Shown piece by piece: positions 1 to 5,404 of a stretch of DNA of 5,427 bases. The stretch covers positions 1 to 5,427 of the forward strand of contig CADATR010000122.1 in the NCBI GenBank assembly GCA_902790885.1. Direction: 5' to 3'. The position numbers and the translations under genes were made by a program. The stretch comes from an uncultured Eubacteriales bacterium. GTDB taxonomy: Bacteria; Bacillota_A; Clostridia; Peptostreptococcales; Anaerovoracaceae. Below the pieces are notes generated by a model, which saw only the letters and a program-made list of their open reading frames with translations, did no database searches and was not told the DNA's origin. Numbering within the stretch: position 1 is the first letter of the stretch; every line of letters starts with the position of its first letter.

Positions 1-16
1 GAAGTTCTGTCCCTGC

Positions 17-349
17 TCAATGGCACGCTTCAGATCCGCCCGCATGCCCTATCGCATAGCCCTCCAGCAGCATCACCAGTGCACCGGCTATGTTCACCGC
101 TATTGCAAACGGAAGGTCGAACATCATTCCCGAGGCGGTAAACAGAAGCCCTGAGTAGAAGACTACTGACAATGTCTTGAGCGCGAACCCCCCGAGCAGC
201 ATGAGCACGGCCAGCCATGTATTCGAAGGCGTATACGAGATTATTGCATCCACCGTTATCTTATCGCGCTCCACTATCGCCAGGATTATGATCGCAGCCC
301 AGATGACCAGGGCCAGCTTCTGAATAAGCGACCTGTAATTCTTCTTCAT
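17..349 (-). CDS. TVP38/TMEM64-family (SNARE-associated/DedA-like) membrane protein, probably cut short by a frameshift
   Basis: This encodes a 110-residue, strongly hydrophobic protein. Membrane segments lie at about residues 10-26, 45-63 and 80-98. The stretch KTLSVVF...GLLFTASGMMF (58-77) followed by LPFAIAVNIAGALVMLLEGYAIG (79-101) resembles the core of TVP38/TMEM64 proteins, integral membrane proteins related to DedA whose role in bacteria is mostly unknown, with lipid scrambling or transport proposed. Family members are usually near 200 residues or more, so only the N-terminal half is present. The start ATG overlaps the stop of the upstream regulator gene (TGATG), and GGGAG lies about 8 bases before it, which supports translational coupling. 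After the GYAIG motif this frame reads HAGGSEACH and stops. A different frame at positions 1-39 reads ADLKRAIEQGQNF and stays open to the window edge, so a frameshift near positions 37-49 is likely. Family call fairly sure; intactness doubtful. Confidence 0.68.
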   Translation of the reverse strand: MKKNYRSLIQKLALVIWAAIIILAIVERDKITVDAIISYTPSNTWLAVLMLLGGFALKTLSVVFYSGLLFTASGMMFDLPFAIAVNIAGALVMLLEGYAIGHAGGSEACH

Positions 350-912
350 CAGGCTCTCCCTTCATGTCTTTTGAGCACGTTCTCGATCTCTGAATAATTG
401 AGAGCCTTTCTCATCAGCCGTGCCAGCTCTTCAGTGGATTCCTGCCTTCCGTTCTCCTCCCAGGCGATTACAAGTGATAAGCAGGCCCCCACAAATATCG
501 CTATCATGTATCCCGGATTATTTCCGGTATCGAAGCCCAGCATTTCAGTCTCATGCATAAGGTTTCTTCTCAGCGCCATGGTTATCAGATGCGTCTTGCC
601 GGATCCGGCCACATTGCTCAGCTCGCGGCTCCCGCTTATGATGCTCCCGATAAAGCCCGCGGTAAAGTCCTGCCAGTCAAGTTCACGGTACATCCTGCCC
701 ATGTCGCGGAACTCTTCTTCTATTATATACAGCAGCACGTCGTCGGTGTTGTCGAAGAGCCTGTAAAAGGTAGACCTCCCTGTTCCGGACTTCTTCTGTA
801 TGTCAGTGATGCTTATTTCGCCGAGAGGTTTCAGCTTCAGAAGGCTCCTGTATGCCTCTCCTATTTTCTCCGCGGACTTGCGGCATCTAAGATCATCCTT
901 GATATGATACAT
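349..912 (-). CDS. TetR/AcrR-family transcriptional regulator
   Basis: This is a 187-residue DNA-binding repressor-type protein. The N-terminal helix-turn-helix is clear: residues 33-53 (ISITDIQKKSGTGRSTFYRLF) match the TetR pattern, with the usual STFYRLF recognition helix followed by a DDVL segment at 57-60. Residues about 60-187 form an all-helical ligand/dimer domain with no recognised ligand signature; its hydrophobic helix at 135-150 resembles the C-terminal domains of Clostridia TetR proteins. The length is typical of the family. The ATG at 912 is preceded by GGAG about 8 bases upstream. The gene is first in a minus-strand unit with the TVP38-like gene, and divergent from the acyltransferase gene. 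A 22-bp palindrome 26 bases upstream is a likely autoregulatory operator. The target genes and inducer are inferred from position only; a membrane-lipid or hydrophobic ligand would fit the neighbours. Confidence 0.88.
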   Translation of the reverse strand: MYHIKDDLRCRKSAEKIGEAYRSLLKLKPLGEISITDIQKKSGTGRSTFYRLFDNTDDVLLYIIEEEFRDMGRMYRELDWQDFTAGFIGSIISGSRELSNVAGSGKTHLITMALRRNLMHETEMLGFDTGNNPGYMIAIFVGACLSLVIAWEENGRQESTEELARLMRKALNYSEIENVLKRHEGRA

Positions 913-937
913 CTTTTAACTCCGTTGTTTCAGATAG

Positions 938-959
938 ATATGAAATAATTGTATCATAT
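938..959. promoter_or_regulatory. Candidate TetR-type operator (22-bp imperfect palindrome)
   Basis: The outer arms are ATATGA (938-943) and TCATAT (954-959), perfect inverted repeats, around a centre AATT (947-950). Counting all positions, 9 of 11 base pairs are symmetric. The size suits a TetR dimer site. It covers the -35 of the plus-strand promoter (949-954) and the -10 of the minus-strand promoter, so a bound repressor would block both directions. Binding by the adjacent regulator is inferred from position. The region is AT-rich, which makes chance palindromes more likely. Confidence 0.5.
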
Positions 960-976
960 TTTCCGTTTGAGTATAA
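948..976 (-). promoter_or_regulatory. Possible promoter of the tetR-type gene
   Basis: On the minus strand, a -10-like TACAAT (953-948) is preceded after 17 bases by TTATAC (976-971), a poor -35. An overlapping TATGAT (958-953) is an alternative -10 without a good -35. Either would give a leader of roughly 30 bases before the ATG at 912. It overlaps the palindrome, so self-repression is plausible. The assignment is tentative. Confidence 0.35.
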
Positions 977-977
977 T
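949..977 (+). promoter_or_regulatory. Sigma-A-type promoter of the acyltransferase-PAP2 unit
   Basis: TTGTAT (949-954, four of six matches to TTGACA) and a perfect TATAAT (972-977) are separated by exactly 17 bases. Transcription would begin near 984, leaving a leader of about 56 bases before the start at 1041. The -35 lies inside the palindrome, which suggests repression by the divergent TetR-type protein. Confidence 0.65.
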
Positions 978-1005
978 ATTTGCGTCATAAAAAGGGTGAC
1001 AGGAC

Positions 1006-1027
1006 AGTCGTGCCTGACGGCACGGTT
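1006..1027 (+). other. Hairpin in the leader of the acyltransferase mRNA
   Basis: CGTGCC (1009-1014) and GGCACG (1019-1024) form a perfect 6-bp stem with loop TGAC; two G-U pairs and one A-U pair extend it to 9 bp. It ends only a few bases before the Shine-Dalgarno sequence (1030-1034). No T-run follows, so it is not an intrinsic terminator. It might affect ribosome access or mRNA stability, or be chance. Confidence 0.35.
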
Positions 1028-1029
1028 CA

Positions 1030-1034
1030 GGGAG
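1030..1034 (+). promoter_or_regulatory. Ribosome binding site deciding the acyltransferase start
   Basis: GGGAG lies 6 bases before the ATG at 1041. An in-frame GTG at 996 would extend the protein by 15 residues but has no comparable site before it, lies only a few bases from the predicted transcript start, and would put the leader hairpin inside the coding region. The ATG is therefore preferred. Confidence 0.7.
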
Positions 1035-1040
1035 AAAGCA

Positions 1041-1835
1041 ATGAAAGATAAGCTGACCAGACTGGTATTTCTCATAATAAAATTTCTGATACGCGTATTC
1101 TACCCGAAGACTGAGTTTAAGGGCACGGAGAATATTCCCGACGGCCCGGTGATCATAGTGGGCAATCACGCAAAGACGAACGCCCCTATCGCGTGCGAAC
1201 TTTATTTTCCGGGAAAGCATAAGACATGGACAGCGGGCGAGATGATGCATCTCAAAGAGATACAGCCGTACTCATACAGGGACTTCTGGGGCAGCAAGCC
1301 TGCATACATAAAATGGGCCTTTAAGCTGCTGTCGTACCTGATCGTGCTGCCTGCGTACTGTATTTTCAACAACGCGGACTGCATAGGCGTGTATCACGAC
1401 TCAAGGATCATCGGAACCTTCAGGTCGACTGTCAGGGAGCTGCACGAGGGAACGCGCGTAGTCATACTTCCCGAGCATGACGCTCCTCACAACAACATCA
1501 TCTGTGAGTTTCAGGAAAGATTCATTGACGCTGCGCGCCTGTACTACAGGAGATATAAAGAAGAGGTCAGCTTCGTCCCGATGTATACCGCACCTGCACT
1601 CAAGTCAGTGTACTTCGGCAAGCCTGTAAGATTCGACGCCTCCGCGCCGGCCGATGAAGAACGGCACCGCATCTGCACGGAGATGATGGACGCGATAACC
1701 GCGATGGCAAGAGACCTTCCGGAACACAAGGTGGTTCCGTATCCGAACATACCGAAGAGTGAATACCCTTCAAATAAATCCGTAAACAAGGAGTTTGACT
1801 CAAATGGAATTTCTTACTCATCTACTTGGGCTTAG
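1041..1835 (+). CDS. PlsC-like lysophospholipid/glycerolipid acyltransferase, variant active site
   Basis: This is a 264-residue protein of the 1-acylglycerol-3-phosphate acyltransferase (PlsC/LPLAT) type. That family transfers an acyl chain to lysophosphatidate to make phosphatidate at the membrane. The family layout is visible: a hydrophobic N-terminus (about 7-20), FKGTENIP followed by GPVIIVGNH (26-43), a hydrophobic segment near 95-109, VVILPEHD (140-147) where the family has FPEG, then SFVPMY (177-182) and GKPVRF (193-198). The catalytic HX4D motif is not canonical: H43 is followed by AKTNA, so the expected Asp is Ala48. The FPEG motif is also replaced by LPEH. The C-terminal tail after about 240 is Ser/Asn-rich and overlaps the next gene. 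It is the first gene of a two-gene unit behind the promoter at 949-977. Family membership is fairly sure. Whether it acts on lysophosphatidate or another acceptor, or uses altered chemistry, is open. Confidence 0.75.
   Translation: MKDKLTRLVFLIIKFLIRVFYPKTEFKGTENIPDGPVIIVGNHAKTNAPIACELYFPGKHKTWTAGEMMHLKEIQPYSYRDFWGSKPAYIKWAFKLLSYLIVLPAYCIFNNADCIGVYHDSRIIGTFRSTVRELHEGTRVVILPEHDAPHNNIICEFQERFIDAARLYYRRYKEEVSFVPMYTAPALKSVYFGKPVRFDASAPADEERHRICTEMMDAITAMARDLPEHKVVPYPNIPKSEYPSNKSVNKEFDSNGISYSSTWA
1788..1793 (+). promoter_or_regulatory. Ribosome binding site of the PAP2 gene, inside the acyltransferase gene
   Basis: AAGGAG lies 10 bases before the ATG at 1804. An in-frame TTG at 1795 is only 1 base downstream and cannot use this site properly, so the ATG is the likely start. 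Confidence 0.65.
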
Positions 1836-2493
1836 AAAGCCTGTACGGGATTACAGAAAATTTAAACTGTCTGCTATCAACGAGCCGAAGTATGAGCATC
1901 TTAAGCTGCTGGGCGGCTGGATCGTCTACTTTGCGCTGTACTTTGTGACCGAGAATCTCATTCCGGTCTCAGCCTGCCACGTTGTGCATTCGCCTGTTGA
2001 TGACATGATACCCTTCAACGAGTACTTCCTGCTGTTTTACTGCTGGTGGTACGCGCTCATCGTAATCTCGCTCGGCTATTTTCTGCTGTACGACATCCGG
2101 AAGTTCAAGGAGCTTCAGGTGTTCATCATGATAACGCAGGCCATCGCGATGCTCATATACATCGTGTATCCGAGTGTGCAGCTGCTGAGGCCTGCCGTAA
2201 TGCCACACGACAACTTCCTCTGCAGCCTTATGAGCTTCATCTACGCATTCGACACTCCGACAGGAGTATGCCCTTCGCTTCATGTTGCGTACTCGCTGGG
2301 TATCGGAACGGTATGGTGCAAGTATAAGGATGCCTCATGGTGGTGGAAGGCCTTCGTTGTGGTGTCTGTCATCATGATCAGCATTTCCGTCATGTTTGTA
2401 AAACAGCATTCATTCGTAGATGTTATAGCCGCGATACCGCTCGGCATCATAGCCTACGCGCTTGTGTACGGAAAGCACAGCATAGTGCAGTAG
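1804..2493 (+). CDS. PAP2-superfamily membrane phosphatase (phosphatidate phosphatase-like)
   Basis: This is a 229-residue integral membrane protein with about six hydrophobic segments (roughly 36-52, 76-96, 104-124, 157-171, 180-198 and 204-222). The PAP2 signatures are present in order: an RP pair after YPSVQLL (R129-P130) for the first motif, CPSLH (156-160, His160) for the second, and S195...H202...D206 (SVMFVKQHSFVD) for the third. The third motif has Val196 where many lipid phosphatases have Arg, as in PAP2_3-type members related to inositol phosphorylceramide synthases. These enzymes hydrolyse lipid phosphates such as phosphatidate, or transfer a phospho-headgroup. The gene starts inside the preceding acyltransferase gene (32-base overlap), so the two are probably translated together and may act consecutively in lipid synthesis. 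A terminator follows 13 bases after the stop. The family is confident; the substrate is unknown. Confidence 0.85.
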   Translation: MEFLTHLLGLRKPVRDYRKFKLSAINEPKYEHLKLLGGWIVYFALYFVTENLIPVSACHVVHSPVDDMIPFNEYFLLFYCWWYALIVISLGYFLLYDIRKFKELQVFIMITQAIAMLIYIVYPSVQLLRPAVMPHDNFLCSLMSFIYAFDTPTGVCPSLHVAYSLGIGTVWCKYKDASWWWKAFVVVSVIMISISVMFVKQHSFVDVIAAIPLGIIAYALVYGKHSIVQ

Positions 2494-2506
2494 GCGACAC
2501 GGAGAC

Positions 2507-2534
2507 AGGGAGGCTCTCTGCCTCCTTTTTATTT
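2507..2534 (+). terminator. Rho-independent terminator after the PAP2 gene
   Basis: GGAGGC (2509-2514), loop TCTCT and GCCTCC (2520-2525) form a perfect 6-bp GC-rich stem, extendable by two pairs (A2507, G2508). TTTTTATTT (2526-2534) follows at once. It ends the acyltransferase-PAP2 unit. Confidence 0.88.
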
Positions 2535-2562
2535 GCAGAGATATCTTGATTTGCCGTATAAT
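2533..2562 (+). promoter_or_regulatory. Promoter of the membrane protein-Hsp70-like operon
   Basis: TTGCAG (2533-2538, three of six matches) and a perfect TATAAT (2557-2562) are separated by 18 bases. The predicted transcript start is near 2569, leaving a leader of about 15 bases. The -35 overlaps the last bases of the terminator T-run, so the two units are packed but separately controlled. Confidence 0.6.
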
Positions 2563-2570
2563 TACCTAAC

Positions 2571-2576
2571 GGAGGG
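2571..2576 (+). promoter_or_regulatory. Ribosome binding site deciding the start at 2584
   Basis: GGAGGG is 7 bases before the ATG at 2584. The in-frame ATG at 2578 is only 1 base away, and a TTG at 2533 lies in the promoter, upstream of the predicted transcript start. The ATG at 2584 is therefore the best start. Confidence 0.75.
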
Positions 2577-2583
2577 CATGCTC

Positions 2584-3471
2584 ATGAAAATGACAGATAT
2601 TCTTGAGAAAGACAAAGATAAGCTGCTGACTGAGCTTTCGGCGGCAGGCACGGCCGAAAAGGCAGTGCACGTACTCGAAAACGAGATAGACAAGCTGCTC
2701 CTCAAGCACAACGAGTATTGTGAGACAGACCGTGAAAGAGAGTCCGCCGCGTTCATGATGCAGGCGGTAAGGCTTTCGCTGCCTCTCATGGACTCGAACG
2801 GAAAGATCAAGGTGTGGGAGAGCGGTCAGAAGACCGAGGGAGATACCGGCGGCTCATTCAAGCTGTCCTTCCTGATACTTCTCTTAGCCGGACTGGCACT
2901 GTGCGTCTTCGGATTCGGTCAGCTTATATTTGAAGCTTATATAGGAGCTGAGGAAACCGCCCGCGATCAGGTGCTGCTGCACGGAGGCGCCTCTGTAGTC
3001 GGCCTCATAGCCCTCTACTTCTCGGGCTACATGTACAGCCGTCCTAAGAAGGTCACGGGCAAAAAGGAATATCAGGTGGATATCCGCATAGATGCCGACC
3101 GCGTCTACCGAAGCTTCCGCACAGCCATCCTGTCCGTTGACCAGAGCCTCGAGGAGATCTGCGCTGCAGAGCGCTGGAAAGCCCGCGAAAAAGCCGGCAG
3201 CATCGACGGCCGGACTGTCACGCAGTCCGAGCTCGACCTCTTCTCCGAGCTTCTTGCCGCGGCATACAGCGGCGATCCTGAATACGCCCTCGAGAAGATA
3301 GAGCAGATCAAGTACTTCCTGCACAGGCAGCAGATAGAGGTAGTTGATTATACGAAAGAGAACGAGAAATACTTTGACCTCATGCCGGGCAGCAAGGCGG
3401 CCACGATAAGGCCTGCCATGATCGCTCAGGGCGGGCTCCTCAAGAAGGGACTCGCGTCGACCGGCAAATAA
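2584..3471 (+). CDS. Uncharacterised two-pass membrane protein with a GrpE-like C-terminal tail, partner of the Hsp70-like protein
   Basis: I do not recognise this 295-residue protein by family. Residues 1-65 are charged and helical with heptad-like leucines (possible coiled coil). A short linker rich in Gly, Thr and charged residues (72-91) leads to two hydrophobic segments, about 93-116 and 130-151, joined by a short loop. No signal peptide is seen. Basic residues after the second segment (RPKKVTGKK, 153-161) suggest both termini are cytoplasmic. Residues 162-295 form a soluble, mostly helical domain ending in FDLMPGSKAATIRPAMIAQG. Within it TIRPAMI resembles the closing strand of GrpE, the nucleotide exchange factor of Hsp70 (E. 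coli GrpE ends with TIRAAMV, from memory). The gene has its own promoter and lies 19 bases before the Hsp70-like gene, so a role as membrane anchor or regulator of that ATPase is plausible but inferred. Confidence 0.82.
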   Translation: MKMTDILEKDKDKLLTELSAAGTAEKAVHVLENEIDKLLLKHNEYCETDRERESAAFMMQAVRLSLPLMDSNGKIKVWESGQKTEGDTGGSFKLSFLILLLAGLALCVFGFGQLIFEAYIGAEETARDQVLLHGGASVVGLIALYFSGYMYSRPKKVTGKKEYQVDIRIDADRVYRSFRTAILSVDQSLEEICAAERWKAREKAGSIDGRTVTQSELDLFSELLAAAYSGDPEYALEKIEQIKYFLHRQQIEVVDYTKENEKYFDLMPGSKAATIRPAMIAQGGLLKKGLASTGK

Positions 3472-3490
3472 GCTGAAGAAAGGCTGAACC

Positions 3491-5404
3491 ATGGATCGTT
3501 TTTTCGGATTTGACCTCGGCGACGCGGAAAGCGCGGTCGCCAGACTTGATAAGGCAGACCAGGTAGTGCCTGAAATGCTCACCGTAGTTGGTGAGCAGAG
3601 TTTTATTACGGCATACGCCCAGCTATCATCGGGCGAGCTCCTCATAGGTGAAAAGGCGTGTTACGCCGACAACGTAATAAAGCGCAAGATCCGCTTCAAG
3701 AGCAGGTTCCTTTCAGACCGCTCGAGCGCTGCGGATGTAAAAAGCTTTGCCGCGGGAGTCCTCGGTGAGCTTTACGGCAGCGGCGACCTCGTCAAGAACG
3801 AGGACTGCTCCTTCTATATAGGATGCCCTGCCGGATGGAACAAGAATACAAGGGAACATTACCGCGAGATTTTCGAGAGCGCAGGATATCCTCCTGCAAA
3901 GATAATCTCCGAGTCGAGAGCGGCGATGGTAAGCGCCTGCCAGTCGAAGCACCTTCAGATAGGCGTAGACATTCTTTCCAAGCCTGTTCTTGTCGTAGAC
4001 ATAGGCTCATCGACGACTGACTTCGCCTACATCATGGGCGGCAAGGAAGTCGAGATGCAGACAGCCGGCGAGGTAGTGCTCGGCGGAGGCATCATGGATG
4101 AGATACTGCTGCTCGAGTCCATAGAAGCTGCGGGACTGTCGCGCAAGAAGATAAAGTCTGTCTTCGAAGCGAGCGACGCCTGGAAGAACTATGCTGAATT
4201 CGCGGCCCGCAGACTCAAGGAGAAATACTTCGCTGACGAGGATTACTGGACAGTGCATGAGTGCAAGGAGACCATAGTGCTGCACTACGACCGCCCGGTA
4301 AAGTTCACCCTAAGGATGAACGGCGCCATTGCGAAGCAGCTGGTTAACAGACGCACCCCTACCCTCAACAACCGCTCCTGGAAGGAAGTTTTCATAGCGT
4401 CGCTCCACGATGTGAAGGACAACATCTCTGGTCAGCAGCCTGAGCTCATATTCCTGACAGGCGGAGTCAGCAAGCTTGCGGCCATAAGAGACTGGTGCAG
4501 CGAAGTCTTCCCTGAATCAGTCATAATCTCGGCAACAGACCCTGAGTTCTCCGTAGCCAGAGGACTCGCGTACTGCGGCCGCATCGACGAAGACATCAAG
4601 GAGTTCCGCGAGGATCTCGATGCACTCATAAAGTCGTCCGCCATAGAGGATATAGTCGAAAAGCACATCCCGCTTCTCTACAGGGACGCTGTCGACTCTC
4701 TGGTAGACCCTATAATCGAGCAGGTGGCGATGCCTCTCTTCGACAGATGGAGAAACGGCGAGATAGCCAGGCTGTCAGACACTGACGGTATACTGCAGGT
4801 GGAGGTCGCCGACTTCCTCAAGAAAGATGAGACAAGAGAACTTCTGGCAGGGCCTATCACATCGTGGCTCAAGCCTGTAATAGAAGAGCTGGAGTCGCTC
4901 ACGGTCCCTATCTGCATAAAGCACAGGGTTCCTTACACGGCTCTTAGTCTCCGCTCGTACCTCTCGGCTTCAGACATCGACATCAAGGTCGACGCCAAAA
5001 ACATCTTCGCGGTCGAGGAGATGACCTTCCTCATCGACTCCATCGTTACGGCAATCGTGGCGATCCTTATCTCCGCGATAGACGTGATCCCGTTCATGGC
5101 TGGCCCTGAAGGCGTGCTCATCGGAGTCATCGCATCAGCCGTAATACTCATACTCGGCAAGGACAAGATGCAGGAGAAGCTCCTTACGGCAGATATCCCT
5201 AAGGGAGTGCGCAAACTGGTGCCTAAAAACACCTTCAAGATGCGCATGGACAGCATCAGCAAGGACGTCAAGGAATCCTTCTACGAAAGCCTCGAAAAGG
5301 AAAAGAGTGACGAGATCACCCAGCGCATGGTGGAAGACATCTCGGGCCAGATCGAGCACACTCTCGTAAAGATGGCCGAAGTAGTAGAAATACCGCTTGG
5401 ATAA
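3491..5404 (+). CDS. Hsp70-like (actin-fold) ATPase with a C-terminal membrane hairpin in place of the peptide-binding domain
   Basis: This is a 637-residue protein. Residues 1-365 form an Hsp70/actin-type nucleotide-binding domain. Phosphate-1 is FFGFDLGDAES (4-14), with Asp8 aligning to DnaK Asp8. IKRKIR (63-68) carries the likely counterpart of DnaK Lys70. SESRAAM (140-146, Glu141) corresponds to DnaK NEPTAA. Phosphate-2 is VVDIGSSTTDFAYI (168-181), LGGGIMDEIL (197-206) matches the Hsp70 LGGEDFD region, and the adenosine motif is IFLTGGVSKLAAIRDW (320-335). SVARGLAYCG (354-363) closes the domain. The Hsp70 linker and beta-sandwich substrate domain are not seen. Residues 366-510 are mostly charged and helical, 513-556 form a hydrophobic hairpin with a GPEG turn (538-541), and 557-637 are charged and helical. 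The start ATG has AAAGG 7 bases upstream. No terminator follows. It is probably a membrane-associated chaperone-like ATPase; its substrate is unknown. Confidence 0.87.
   Translation: MDRFFGFDLGDAESAVARLDKADQVVPEMLTVVGEQSFITAYAQLSSGELLIGEKACYADNVIKRKIRFKSRFLSDRSSAADVKSFAAGVLGELYGSGDLVKNEDCSFYIGCPAGWNKNTREHYREIFESAGYPPAKIISESRAAMVSACQSKHLQIGVDILSKPVLVVDIGSSTTDFAYIMGGKEVEMQTAGEVVLGGGIMDEILLLESIEAAGLSRKKIKSVFEASDAWKNYAEFAARRLKEKYFADEDYWTVHECKETIVLHYDRPVKFTLRMNGAIAKQLVNRRTPTLNNRSWKEVFIASLHDVKDNISGQQPELIFLTGGVSKLAAIRDWCSEVFPESVIISATDPEFSVARGLAYCGRIDEDIKEFREDLDALIKSSAIEDIVEKHIPLLYRDAVDSLVDPIIEQVAMPLFDRWRNGEIARLSDTDGILQVEVADFLKKDETRELLAGPITSWLKPVIEELESLTVPICIKHRVPYTALSLRSYLSASDIDIKVDAKNIFAVEEMTFLIDSIVTAIVAILISAIDVIPFMAGPEGVLIGVIASAVILILGKDKMQEKLLTADIPKGVRKLVPKNTFKMRMDSISKDVKESFYESLEKEKSDEITQRMVEDISGQIEHTLVKMAEVVEIPLG

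Noticed and set aside
595..611. AGSGKT in the TetR-type protein, resembling a nucleotide-binding P-loop.
   Set aside because: The required Gly or Ala four residues before GKT is Asn, and the protein is an ordinary TetR fold with no other nucleotide-binding motif.
553..948. A 131-codon plus-strand open frame across the TetR-type gene.
   Set aside because: It is antisense to a clear TetR gene, has no ribosome binding site of note and runs through the divergent promoter region.
996..1040. A GTG start at 996 extending the acyltransferase by 15 residues.
   Set aside because: No good ribosome binding site precedes it, it lies very near the predicted transcript start, and the ATG at 1041 has a well-spaced GGGAG.
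2884..3645. A 253-codon open frame on the minus strand opposite the end of the membrane protein gene and the start of the Hsp70-like gene.
   Set aside because: It spans two well-supported plus-strand genes and their spacer, shows no recognisable domain, and is expected from the strong third-position bias of the genes it mirrors.
3491..5404. Calling the last gene dnaK.
   Set aside because: The nucleotide-binding domain is Hsp70-like, but the canonical linker and peptide-binding domain are missing, the phosphate-1 loop differs and a membrane hairpin is present.
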